Source: Zonotrichia leucophrys gambelii (lineage: Eukaryota; Chordata; Aves; Passeriformes; Passerellidae). From it: a stretch of DNA of 64,000 nt. Shown in pieces: positions 24,501 through 36,200 of the stretch. The notes under the pieces are model-generated. The model saw nothing but the letters and a program-made list of their open reading frames with translations. It searched no databases and was not told the DNA's origin. Position 1 is the first letter of the stretch, and every line of letters begins with the position of its first letter. Location of the stretch: the NCBI RefSeq assembly GCF_028769735.1, contig NC_088173.1, positions 22,074,038 to 22,138,037 on the forward strand, in the 5' to 3' direction. The position numbers and the translations under genes were made by a program.

Positions 24501-25435
24501 ATGCAGTGTGACATCCTAGCAGCTTAGAGGTCAGCAAGATTTAAAAAGATGCAGCGTGTGACACATTTACTTCAGGGAGAACTCATTGCATTCACAATTA
24601 TAAACAAACTCTGCAAAACAAAGGCTGAAATTAGAAACTTAAATCAAACACTAGTAGTCACAAAGACACCATAATAATATCTGCATCAGATCCAGGTGAT
24701 TTAAACAAACAATCACCTCATACTCTTAGTGATAGTTATAGATTGTATCACTTGTCTGAACAGAGTAACTTGCTCACTGCAAGAGGACTGACATGTTTAA
24801 ATTAATACTTGTGCACAGTGACTTCCAGATATTCAAATGGGCCCTTAAGGGAGCTTTGCCCACAAGTGACAACATTTCTGTCCCTAGTGCAAAGATAACA
24901 TGAAGGAAAGTATAACCATAACCTTGAAATACCTGCCAGAAATATCTGGAAAAGTGTAATTAAAATTGGCAATAGTACCTACAGGACACTTACTGACCTC
25001 TGCAAGCCTTAGTCCAATCCCCTCCTGGAAAAGTGTGATGTTAACTGCCTAAAGACATTACTCCACCTACTCAGAGACCATCAGAATTTGCAAACTGCTG
25101 CATTCTAGCTGAAATGGCAGTGTTACAGCCCACCTACATGCCACATGAAAGGAAACAGGATGTATCCAATGGACTCCTTAACCAAGGTAGCTCTACAGTA
25201 TAAGCAACCAAGAACTGGAAACAATCTTCAGTGAATTACAGAAGACCCACAGGATTTCAAAGACATTAAATGTGTGACACGCCAGTTTTCATAAAAAGTA
25301 TTAAAAGAGCAAAACATAAAGCTGCACCAAAAAAGCTACGCCAAAAAAGAATGCCTATGCACACCACTCTGGAAAGTCAACTGCTTGAAGAGCAAGCATC
25401 AGGATGGAGACATCCCAGCCAAACAAATATTGTAA
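21521..25435. other. Intergenic; right part strongly A-skewed
   Basis: The section 21690-22700 is unique AT-rich DNA with many TAAT cores. From about 22.8 kb the plus strand becomes A-rich and T-poor. No coding or TE signal identified. Confidence 0.6.
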
Positions 25436-25602
25436 TCACGGAATATTCTGAGCTGGAATGGAACAACTATGATCGTTGAAGTTCAACTCCTGACCCTGCA
25501 CAGGACAGCCCTCAGAGGCACACCATGTGCCTGAGAGCATTGCCCAAACCTTCTTGAACTCTGGCAGGCTGGTGCTGTGCCCACTTCCCTGGTGAGCCTG
25601 TA
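25436..25602 (-). mobile_element. CR1 LINE 3' fragment
   Basis: The reverse complement of a CR1 subfamily 3' region is seen: TTCTGAGCTGGAATGGAAC, AGTTCAACTCCTGACCCTGC, CACCATGTGCCTGAGAGCAT, CCACTTCCCTGGTGAGCCTG. About 165 bp remain. The text differs from the copies at 3847 and 19828, so it is a separate subfamily. Confidence 0.87.
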
Positions 25603-28600
25603 ACACACAACATGGAGATAGTTCAGTCCTGTACAGATCTTCAACAGTATTTTGCCAAGAAGCATGTTTTTATACAGAATGCATACTGGTTAAGCATGAA
25701 AAGCAGCAAAAATGTTATTTACAAAATATAATAGACTAAATAGACCCTTTCAATTATACAACAGACCCCTCTGCCTTGTAAGATTACTGTTTGCATTTGA
25801 GAAATCTGGCCAGAACCACAGCTGGTCCCTCAGTTCCCCTCCTCCCCAAATCCCTTCACTTGTCCTGAGCCACACTCCATTTCTATCTGACAAGGACTTC
25901 AGCACAAAACCAAAACAAAAAAAAAACTTTGTATTCATCAGATCATAACAAAGCAAGAGTTATGCTATGAATATATTATGGGCACTACACAGAAACATGA
26001 ACAATCCACCTTTCAGGCAGCAATTGAGAAAAGGGCTATATACATGCAGACAAAAAATTGGAGTCTGAATTTGTCCTGTCTGGGTACACTCCTTTCAAGC
26101 TTTCTGAGCACTAAAGTGCTGCCTCCTTCCATTGTTTCTGAGGACTACACACAAAACACACTTTGGGAGGAAGGAAATGGGTGGTGCTGTGCTCCACAAA
26201 GGAGCAAAGAGAAGCTGTGTGAGAAAGCTGCTAATATAAGCCACAGGAAGAGGTTAACAGGGAGGAAGAATTATGCATCTAAAGAACAACAAGGGAGGCA
26301 TGAGAAAGAGGAAAAGCACGTATGTGCTGGGAAGAGGAGAAGCAGCAAAGCGCACCCTTTCATAGTCAACAAAGCACTTAAAACATGAATGGCTTGTTGG
26401 ATCATATTCAAGAGCAATAAATACATAAGTCATATGAATATGAATTTCGGTAAAATCTCTGCTATGAGCTTTTCATAAATACAATGAGTGATTTGCCAAA
26501 TGAACTTCACATGGACCAAGGCATAGCATGCAAAACCTCAGGAAGCTCGGCAATTTTGCCAACACTAATTGAACATAAAACAAAACTCAGTATTAATTTC
26601 AAACTTTTATGTTCAGCCTTAATGACAGAAAGACTTCTACCAGTTTCAGGGCTGTTCAGTCTAAACATTCCACTGTGCTACTAACTCCTCTCAGTGCACA
26701 GCATCCCAGGTTTCCTTGGAAGTTGCATTTCACAGGTTTTATCTCCTCTACTAAGAAGGCACAGAATTTCTCAAAGGACAATACCAGAACGTGAATAAAA
26801 CTCTTCAGCCAAGTTCTCCGCTAATGTTACTTACAGTGAAATATTCACTTATTTCAAAGGTTACCCAAGAGACAAAGGCTGAACAGAATGTGTCATCAGC
26901 AAGGGTAAGAAATAAAACCAAAACAATTTATTGAGTAACCAGGCAAACCTATCCTCTAACCCAAACCAAAATAAGCAAATGAAACAAAGATTGACAAATT
27001 AGTATATTGGAGGATGGAGAAGAAAAATCAAAATGGACAGAACTCCATCTGAATTAGGCATTTTATTAACACAAAAAGCCAAAGTCTTCAACGGAATAAA
27101 TATCTTGAAACCAAAATGAGTCCGCAGTGCCACTATATGGCCAAGAAAGAAGAGAGCTCAGGAATATTCCATCTACAGCTATGTACTATAGCTTCTAGTT
27201 ATGAAAGAGCTAGTATTTGATACCACAAACCGAATAACAAGACCTGGTGAAGCTGTCACATGAGGAACTACACCAGGGGACTCCTCCCACATAACAAACG
27301 TGAGAAATATAGGGACAAACAAGTCATCAGTCTGACCTAATCTCAAAATAGAAGATTGTTTCTAGATCCTGGAGAAAGTACAGAAAGGAATAAAATGCAA
27401 GGGAGGGGCAATATCAAGTAAAATAAACCACCTACCTGCACCAGAGTGAATAAACTATGTGCTGTAAGACATGGAACTATCAGTTTGGAGAGGGACTACT
27501 GCTGGAGCTAATGCTGGAGCTCTTGATGATCAGATTATTACCTTAATAATGAACAATAATCATTATAGCACAAATGGCTGAGAGTGCAGTATTGCAAGGG
27601 ACTAAGAACAGATCAGAATATTGTAAGAGGAGAATGTGATGCTGTGGTAATCACAGTGACAAAACTCGAATAAAATTCAGATCAATATGCAGATCATGCT
27701 TCATTTTAAGCAGCATTTTTAGACACTGACATTAAAAGCAAAGAAACCAGAAACAACCAAATAAACACAACAAAACTCCACAAACAAACTGCACAAGATA
27801 CAGAGTACATACAGAAGTTTTCCCTCTACCTGTCCCGCTTAAGTTTGACTTATTCTGGCAGGACAGATAGGAAGAACATCTGGCCACTGTAAGGTATGGG
27901 GACAAGAAGGGAGAAGGGAAGAAAGCTGCTCAGCCCAAAGAATGTGCAAAGCAAAAACTACATCCACATATAAACCAGCACATGGAGGCGCAATATCTTT
28001 TGACAACCAGAGGAATGGATCAGCCTCCCAAGTAAGAAATGCAGCAGCAGTTTTTCTCCTTAAGAGTAAAATATGTATCAAGGTCACATGAGGGTTCCCA
28101 GGACTGCCAAACCAGAACAAATCCAGTTCTACACCAATGTTGGAAATAGGGCCTCCATGTGGAAGGTTGCTTTTTATCAGTGCAATTTCCTGTATTTTAC
28201 TTGGACTCTGATCAAAGACACCAAGGCAGAAAAGCCATCCTGGGCCTCATGGCCTACCTTCTCTTAGAAAGCCACAGTTCAGAGCATCTTACTTGTTACA
28301 CAAAGCTCAATAAAACTAGTTAAAAACTATTCATATTTCTTTAGTTATGAGGAAAGCCTCAAAACATATTGCATACAGCACCTAGGAGATTTACCTCTGC
28401 CACACCTATTGACCCGGGCACAAGTGGCAAAATTTTCTTGAAACTGTATCAGAACAACTACATATCAAAACTGTTTGGTAGTTACTGAGAAAGCATTTTA
28501 AACATCACTACTCCAATGTAAGTTTCACTCAAAAAAATTGGTTTAAATAATGCTGCACTGGCTTATTTTCCAGTGCAGATATCCTAGGTGCTGCAATAGT

Positions 28601-31296
28601 ATACAATGCATTTTTTTCTATACATACACATATATAAAATGGGGTTTTATATATGTAATGGTTTTATGTACATACATAAAGGATTTTATTGTCAGCAAGG
28701 GCAACAGTGCTGCAAAGAAAATAATCCTCCTTTCACACGTTAAATTATCAAGGCCAAAACTACACCTTTAAGGATCGACCTAATAAGGAAAGAAAATCCA
28801 AATTAATTCTCAAAACTGGAAGAGAAGACTGAGCATGTCAAGCCACTGGGAAAAAGCTGAGGGAGCTATGAGTCTACACCTGAGGAGAAGCCAGCACTTC
28901 TACTTAACACAAACTTGAGTTTTGACACAGAGAGCCAAGACTCATTTCTCTACAGAGACTGCATCTGTGTGTAGGTGTGTAGAGTGTCACTGTATAAATT
29001 TAATCCCAGGAAAACCAAATGTGAATGGTTTAAAATTATGCTGTTGATGGTTGCTAGTAGTTGAATATCTTAAACTAATTCCTACATACTCACCACATAT
29101 AAGCAAGAGAGAACTTTAAGGGTTTTCATAGTCTAGTAAAAACTCTGAATTTTCATTGATCACATTTTCAGTGGTAAACAGAAAGTAACAGATTCCATCT
29201 TACATCAGCAATAAACCTACTTTCACTCCCAGTCTTCACTCAAAACATGCAATTTTTAGAGACAAGACTGTAAAGCTTATTTAAAGAACAATCTAGAGAT
29301 AGGAGAACAAAATTATATTAATCATCTCACAAGGCTGCTGTCTCCTGAGGGGGTCAATTTTCAGAGTAATTTTAACAACGTTCATATTTTCTTCAATGGA
29401 TCTGTGTTATTTAATTTATGTTAGAGAGGCTGTTGCTGCTACATAGGCTTTATTCACAGAAGTATTTTTAATGTCTCATTCCATAGCAAGGAATACATAA
29501 ATATTAATACTTGCAATTAAATCATTACTTGAATTCTCTAGAGCTGATTTTGTTTCAACTATGCAACAATCCATATGAGACAGTCTGGAAAATTATTGCA
29601 TTTCCTACCAGTCTTGAAGAAAATAGAGGGCTTTTAGTTTTGTTTCTTTTTTAAAACAAAACCATTTCCTCACCTTAGTTTGACCAAATATTTGAGTCTC
29701 AGATTTACAGATGTAAAACATGCATGCTTCTCCAAATGACCAAGATGAATCCATTGAAGCAGTACCCTCAATACTTCAGCTTTTACAGATTCGTGCTGAC
29801 TCCAATGTGCAATATACTGCATAAAGGAGTACCATCTACCTCAGTAAGTTTCAGGGAAAAAAAGCCATAAAATAACAGAGATAATTAAATGTCATTTCTT
29901 CAAACACACAAAAAAAATCCTTAGATTTCAGTTCCATTTTGGTGAATGCAACACTAAATCCCAGCAATTGGTATTTACTTGTCTGCATTTTGCGGGATCC
30001 TCTCAGTAAGTACAAAATTCATATTACAAATATGAAACCTGTTTCAGATGTCACACCAAGGCCTTTACTTCTATTGAATCAGTTGTTGTGTGATGTGTTT
30101 TTTATCACTCAGTCCATAACAAATTAAGCTATCTATATTGGATGCTATGTTGAGGATGTCTCTATATAATGTGATCTAAAAATACTAATTACAGTAAGGA
30201 GGCATAAACAGGAGGATAGGGAGCACTGCCTAATTCAATAATATATCAAGCACAGAGAAAAAATTGACAAGTGTGCAAACACCTCAAAAGCTGGTAAGAG
30301 GAATTATTTCCCTATCACTTTAATGCCTTTAGTACTACTGGAGGACAATCTTGTAAGTAAAATACGTAAAAATGCATTTTCATTCTACTCATGTAAAAAC
30401 AAATTTTAATCTTTAGCTTGTGTAAATGTACCCAACAAATATTAGCCACAGATTCACAAAGAGTAGTTCCACTACACCACACAAATCTAAATATCCATAA
30501 TTTCTTTTCTTACAGTGCTAGAGATTACAGTAATAAAAACACTATGTTTACAAGTCCTATATTTTCAATGATTTTTAGCGTTCTTATGATTCCAAGTGTG
30601 GATCATTTCTACAGCTATGTTAGGAAGACTTATTTCTAAACAGCATTTTATTGCTTCTCTTTGCATTGAACTAATTTTAGACTTGGAAACACCACCTGCC
30701 AGGCATTTCAAAGCTCGATGGGATACGGCTGTGTATGGCTTTAGCAGTACCATTTTAAACCAGTCTTCTGCACACCATTGGAAATAAAGAATCTAGCCTC
30801 TGGGAAAAAATAAAATCTACAGATTTAATATTGAATTAACATCAGCTTCTAATACTGGGGATGCTATTGGGTGATATTTATAATTTGACATACCTTGTTC
30901 GGTAAAACCTCAAATGGAGCACCTTGCATACTTCTCCCTACCCAAATGTTAAAACAGATCCTTTACACTACTCAGAATATAAAATCAACACAATCTTACC
31001 TTTAAAACTGTTTACATTCCACATACACCTAAGTCCATACCTTTTTTGGCATCTCAAATGTTTCTGCTAGGGATGCTCACAGTATCAGTCATTCTCATTC
31101 AGCAGTACACACACCAAAGTTTCCAAAATTATCAGCAGCACAACAGTATATCAAGAAAAACTCCACACCAGTGGTTTGCCCACATCACTTGGCAATTTCC
31201 CTTTAATATTAGTACACAGAGAAGTAAATTTTTTTCATAAATTTGTTCAAGTATGTGGAACATGTAAAATGCATAAGAATCAATAATCAACATTAT
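25603..31296. other. Intergenic between CR1 fragment and RAPGEF2 3' end
   Basis: AT-rich. The 136-codon plus-strand frame at 25978-26388 has no recognisable domain. An AT hairpin cluster lies near 28.63 kb. No gene supported. Confidence 0.6.
28628..28656. repeat. 12-bp-arm inverted repeat (AT hairpin)
   Basis: ACATATATAAAA and TTTTATATATGT flank TGGGG, a perfect 12-bp stem. A second inverted repeat, TTTATGT/ACATAAA, follows at 28663-28680. It could extrude as a cruciform; too short and AT-only for a microRNA precursor. Confidence 0.65.
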
Positions 31297-31315
31297 GGAC
31301 TTCATTAATGTTATA

Positions 31316-31325
31316 TTTATTTATT
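31316..31325 (-). terminator. Polyadenylation signal, overlapping AATAAATAAA
   Basis: On the minus strand two overlapping AATAAA hexamers read toward lower coordinates. A T-rich stretch with TGTTGATTATTG follows about 40-50 bases downstream, fitting a U/GU-rich downstream element. Cleavage is expected about 15-25 bases past the hexamer. It is the most distal strong signal in a position that gives a normal UTR length. Confidence 0.6.
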
Positions 31326-31401
31326 TTCCAGCTTCATACAAACTGGATGTAGAAGCATAAACATAGTACATTTCTACCATTTTCAACAAAAATATAACCA
31401 A

Positions 31402-31409
31402 TATGTACA
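31402..31409 (-). promoter_or_regulatory. Pumilio response element candidate in 3' UTR
   Basis: The mRNA-sense sequence is TGTACATA, matching the PUM1/2 consensus UGUANAUA, about 80 nt upstream of the poly(A) signal. The match is exact, but an 8-mer can occur by chance. Confidence 0.4.
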
Positions 31410-31852
31410 ATTATTGTATTAAAAATACAAAAGGATACAGACTCCACCAATGTCTTTCTAAAAGACATACAGGTACAAGTAGTATCAAAAGTATGAGGAA
31501 ATCACCAGTTAATTGTACATTCTGCACTTGACATCACAGAGCGAACTGAGATTAGCAGTCCTATGGTCTACAATTACTTAATGCTTATATAACATTTGTG
31601 CAACTTGTGATAGAGCTAGGATTTTGTATTTCTATATGCACATGAGGTCCATAGCCTTGAGAATAAAACTGGCAAATAATGCATATTACATGTAAAATTA
31701 CAAATGCATAATTGACAATGTTATATATAAGCAAATAGACAAAAGCTATGATTACTGGAGAGAGAATTAAATAAAGCACTGACATTTGTTTGATACAGTG
31801 AAAAAACACTGCAATTTGATCTTTAAAAGTTGAAGCTATTTACGTTTATCTA

Positions 31853-31869
31853 CTGATCAATATGATCAG
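31853..31869. repeat. 17-bp palindrome in the 3' UTR
   Basis: The arms are CTGATCA and TGATCAG around a 3-base spacer, perfect over 7 bp. In the transcript it could form a small hairpin. No known function. Confidence 0.6.
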
Positions 31870-32332
31870 CTGAGTTCAATGGAAAAAAAAAATATCCAAG
31901 ACCAGCAGTTCCTCACATTTGAGTACTACTCGGATTGGCAGCCTTCACTTCTCCGGAGTCTGTGCAAAAACAACACAAAAATAGAGGGGAGGGTCATTTC
32001 AGTCATTATAGGGTTAATAGCAGCTGTGAGCAGGTGGTTGCTACACATTGGCCTTCTCTACACATGCAGTGTTCCATGAAGCCATTAACAGTTGTGACTA
32101 TTTCTGCATTGCAAAGGCTGGCAAATCTAACTGTGTTATCTTTATTTTTTTTACTTAAAGGCTGGATTATCCCCTAACGTCGAAGTCAATAGATGGAGGT
32201 TATTAGATCAGTGTTAACAGCTGACACGAGCTGTGCCATCCCAACTTGCCTTCACTGCAGTGTTATCCAGTTAACTTTTATTTTAATATAACTACTACAT
32301 AGTTTAAAAATAAAAAGTATATAACTTAACAG

Positions 32333-32649
32333 TGGGGTTGCCATCTGTCTTATTACAATGGGACACTTTTCTTTTAGCATGCCATCCTGTATTCCACAAA
32401 GCACAGGTATGAGACACACTGTGTCCTCTTGATCACTGACCAGTTGTGTTTCTGCATTTACACCAGACCCAGATGAGGATGCTGTTAACACTAACATTTA
32501 CAAACTCGTGAAGATTCCAGGGTGGGGCACATTAAGAGCAAAGCCAGGTAGTCAAGGAAAGGCTGCATCCTGCAACCTCTGCCTTCCCTTCTGCCCTGCT
32601 CAGCCATGTGATAGCAATATTCTTCCAGGAGCTCAGGCTGGCAACCCTA
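32333..32649. mobile_element. hAT-like non-autonomous DNA transposon remnant in RAPGEF2 3' UTR
   Basis: A 317-bp segment is bounded by inverted termini: TGGGGTTGCCA on the left and, read inward from the right, TAGGGTTGCCA (10 of 11 identical). The flanks are CTTAACAG (32325-32332) and CTTACAG (32650-32656), an 8-bp target duplication with one lost base. 8-bp duplications and CAGGGTTGCC-like ends are typical of hAT transposons. No transposase is encoded. Family assignment needs a repeat-library comparison; chance pairing of the short TIRs cannot be excluded. Confidence 0.55.
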
Positions 32650-33265
32650 CTTACAGGTGTGAAATAATACTGTAATTACTATTCAGATGCACTATTTGAT
32701 CTCCCAAACACAAACATACAAAATTGTAACAAAGGCATTGTAAACAAGCAAATAAGCACTGCCTCCTTGAAGGATCTCAAAGCAATTTTCTCTTTGTAGG
32801 TTAAAGGCCAAATGTAATTTGACAACTAACTTATCTCATTATCCCAATGAGACTAAGTGCTAGGATTGTGATTAAAATCTAAAAGGAAGATTTAAAAACA
32901 CCCTTCCAGGCATTGGGAAGTGCAGCCAGAGTTAATCATCCTGATGTGATGATCTTGGAATTTGGAATGATACTGTGTGATGTGGCAGACAGCGACAGTG
33001 GTAGCTTGGAGATTGCTGCACTGTGCATTTCAAGCAACACAGTTTGAAAAGTGCCAGGGCGATTTCTTCACAGTATTTCACATGCAAGGGGAGAGGGGAC
33101 AGAAGGGGGAGGGGCAGAGGAAGAAGCCCCATGCTGCTTTAAGGCAGGGAAGGAGGCAAATAGGTCCACCATCCTTTAATCATAGTTCCAAGGCTCCTAT
33201 TCTAGGGATGTCTTCTTGTGCTCTCCTTTAAGGTGGCTCACTCTGGATCCAGAAAAGTCCAAGTC

Positions 33266-33291
33266 TTAGACAGCAGAGACTTGTTCATCTT
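33266..33291 (-). CDS. RAPGEF2: RAPGEF2 last coding exon: EDEQVSAV and stop
   Basis: Only 26 coding bases precede TAA (33266-33268). They encode EDEQVSAV; the final S-A-V is a class I PDZ-binding motif that anchors the protein to MAGI-type scaffolds. The acceptor is TGTTTGCAG|AAGATG. The 3' UTR continues in the same exon toward lower coordinates. Confidence 0.95.
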
Positions 33292-36200
33292 CTGCAAACA
33301 TAAGAGGATAAGGGAAAACAGAGTTTAGTTTATAAAGAACAAGACTGCTACTGAATGAAACAAGCTGTGCATGCAACAACTGTGTGCATGGTGCTCATGT
33401 GTTCTCAATTTCATTGTGTAGGTATATATACTTTAAAACAATCTAAATTTCAGTACATTTCAGGTCTCATGAGACATATTCCTTTGGAATTTTGATCTTG
33501 AAGAAAAAAGGACATGCTTAAACTGAGCTAGATGCAGTTATTCATCCCGAGGAACACAACAGATACTCCTAGATATCTAACAGCTTCAGAAAGGCATCTG
33601 ACATTTTCCCCTAATTATATCTTCAATTTAGTCATCATTAGTAGAAACAATTAAAATTCTCTGTCATGGTAACTCTCAAAGTTTGTGGCAATTCAGTTAA
33701 GGTAGACTTCATTTTTTTCCCATCATGTTCAACTGCAAAGTTCATCCTGCACCTAAAACCTTAGTAACTAAGCACTTAGAGGGAGAAGGGGAATGTTATT
33801 CTATCATTAAGCAAAACAAAGCATTCATGTGAGTGATACTGGCACCACCCTGCCTAAATTTTGAGGACCTAAAGCTGCAATCCCGCTACACCAGCTCTCC
33901 ATGGAAAAACATCACAGTTGAGCTAAAGCATAAAGATGCAGACACATTTGTAGGAGCAGCAAGGTAGCGAGGCAGCAGTGGGCTCATCATGTGAAATGGA
34001 GTGGCAGACTCAGTGTTCACAGTGTAAAGAGCTTCAGGTAGAATGTGAGCAACTATCCAAATAAACCTGAGCAACAGTGCTCTGTGGAATGGATGGTCAA
34101 GTATTCTGTAGACCAGGATACTTTTCTGATCGTTAAATACATGCTTAATGTGGAAAATCATGGCAGGCAGGGCTGTACAAGGTGAACATAGGTACCTCCA
34201 GAGAGTGGTTGTTCAAGATTCAAGTGGACCTATGTTCCAAATTTTAAATTGCATTTAGGATGAACTGAATTCCTTCCCTTCCAAAAAAGTTAACAAATAG
34301 CAAGTTCTGAAATGAACTAAAGTTCAAATTATGGCAAGATTTGTGTAATTTGCTTTGTGTCTGTGAAAGCACTGACCCTTTTTGCATGCAGCACACTCAA
34401 AATTTAACAAGTAGATATTTACCATCTTCCTCTGTGGAAAACCCTTGAGATGGATAGTGAGCAAGACGTGGGTCTGACTCATTTGGTTTATGCCACTGAG
34501 GTTTGTTCACGGGCCTGCCAGTTGAGTGGCCGTGCGGCTGCTGCTGTGGAGTTGCTGTCCCATGAGTCTCACATGTCCGTGCCACCATTCTAGACCTCTG
34601 AAGGGCCACATTGTAGTCTGGAGGCTTCCTGGTGGGATGGGAGCCACCTTCTGCAAACTCAGCAATAGGTATTCCTACATAACCGGGAGGAGTTGGAGGT
34701 GGTTCCCGGTATCGACCCTCCTTTCTTGCTGCAGGAAAAACAACAGGTGATTGTTAGAGACAGCATGAGGAACATGCTCAAAGGAAAACAGACAGGTAAA
34801 AGCTAAATAAATATCAACCAACTCAACAGCCCAGGAACAGAAACTCTGAATGACAAAGGTAAACTATCATATGCTAGACTTGTGAAAAATAAATCACTCA
34901 AGAAAATATACAACATACACAGGATATAGCTATTCTTCCAGCAGTGAAGCATTAGTCTAACAAAAAATCATCAAATTTCACAGGGAATTTGTTCAAACTT
35001 CCCAACTGAAGCTGTTCCATCAATTATATACAATAAAATGTACAGCGATCAAAGCAACATGGAAGACTCAGGAGTCCACAGAAATAATAAACATCAGGAA
35101 TTTTGGCATCTCTCCACATGCATGATTAACTTATTTCTGGAGATGGATGACATTTTTAGTCTATAAAAACTTGCATCCAAGAGCTCATCTCTTTTGTTTT
35201 TAGCATCTTGGAGAGGAAACAAGAAATACATCTGATACATTATTTTCTTCCTACAAATCTTACTACTTAATGAGGCATAAGCTACAACTCCAAGAGGTCA
35301 GGAAGAAAAGTGGGCTTCATCATTATACTATTTGCATGCACTGCTGCCTGCAGGCCCTATGGTTGTAATCTCTGCAAAATCAAAATTGAAAGCATTCCTA
35401 TAAGAACAATGGCTGAGTATGATTTTATCTAGGAGATGGAAAGACCACCACCTAACCTGTGGATCTCACGGAGATGTAACTGTTTACCTGAACAAGGCTT
35501 AACTCAGGGCATACTGAGAAGCCCTCTCAGAGAGAACTTTAAAGGAAAAAAATATCAGTCAAGAATCGTAAGCATCTGCTGGGACACACAGCAGATAGGC
35601 AAAAGTCTCTGTTTCAGAGTTAAGTACTTAGAGAAGTAAGCTGGGACTTTGATAGTGGACACTTATTGAGGGCCCAGCCTTTTAATATATGACCACTTCA
35701 ATGACAAACCTTACAAATACAGCAGGAAAAAACACCGACACAGACAATTTACTTTGCACAGCTTGTCATACACTGTATATTCTTGCACAAGCGCTGATGA
35801 CAACACCACCCTGCATCAGGCAGGATGATTTGACTGAAAGGGCAGTACAAGCTTAAAATGGACTGGTGCTACTTGGATGCAAATTTTTATAGACTAAAAA
35901 TAAATTCTTAGTATTAAGACAAAACCAAACATTTTCCAGTAGCGCATATTTCTTGGACAAAGAAATAGACTGTTTAACTGAGCAAACCAGCATGAAGATG
36001 TTTCTGAGAAACTTTATTCAAAGATTTCTGAAAATAAGAAGTTCTATAGAAAAACTCTATTGTAGAAAAATTCTATTGAAATACTGCAAGACATCAATAA
36101 AGTACAAAAGAACTATGTACACCATTGGGTTCTCTGGGATAGTGATACACAGAGTTACATTTGCAGGACAGTTAATTAATAGTAGTGAAGGGCATGGAAT

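Larger units (their letters stand above)
31297..33265 (-). other. RAPGEF2: RAPGEF2 3' UTR (inferred extent)
   Basis: About 2 kb of non-coding sequence lies between the stop codon and a strong double polyadenylation signal. The length fits the roughly 2-kb 3' UTR expected for this gene. It contains a hAT-like inverted-repeat element (32333-32649), a 7-bp-arm palindrome (31853-31869) and a UGUACAUA Pumilio-type site (31402-31409). Other AATAAA signals on the minus strand near 32275 and 32147 could give shorter forms. The exact cleavage site is inferred, not observed. Confidence 0.75.

Noticed and set aside
25978..26388. 136-codon plus-strand open frame
   Set aside because: No family resemblance, Lys-rich composition explained by the local A excess, and no splice or promoter context.
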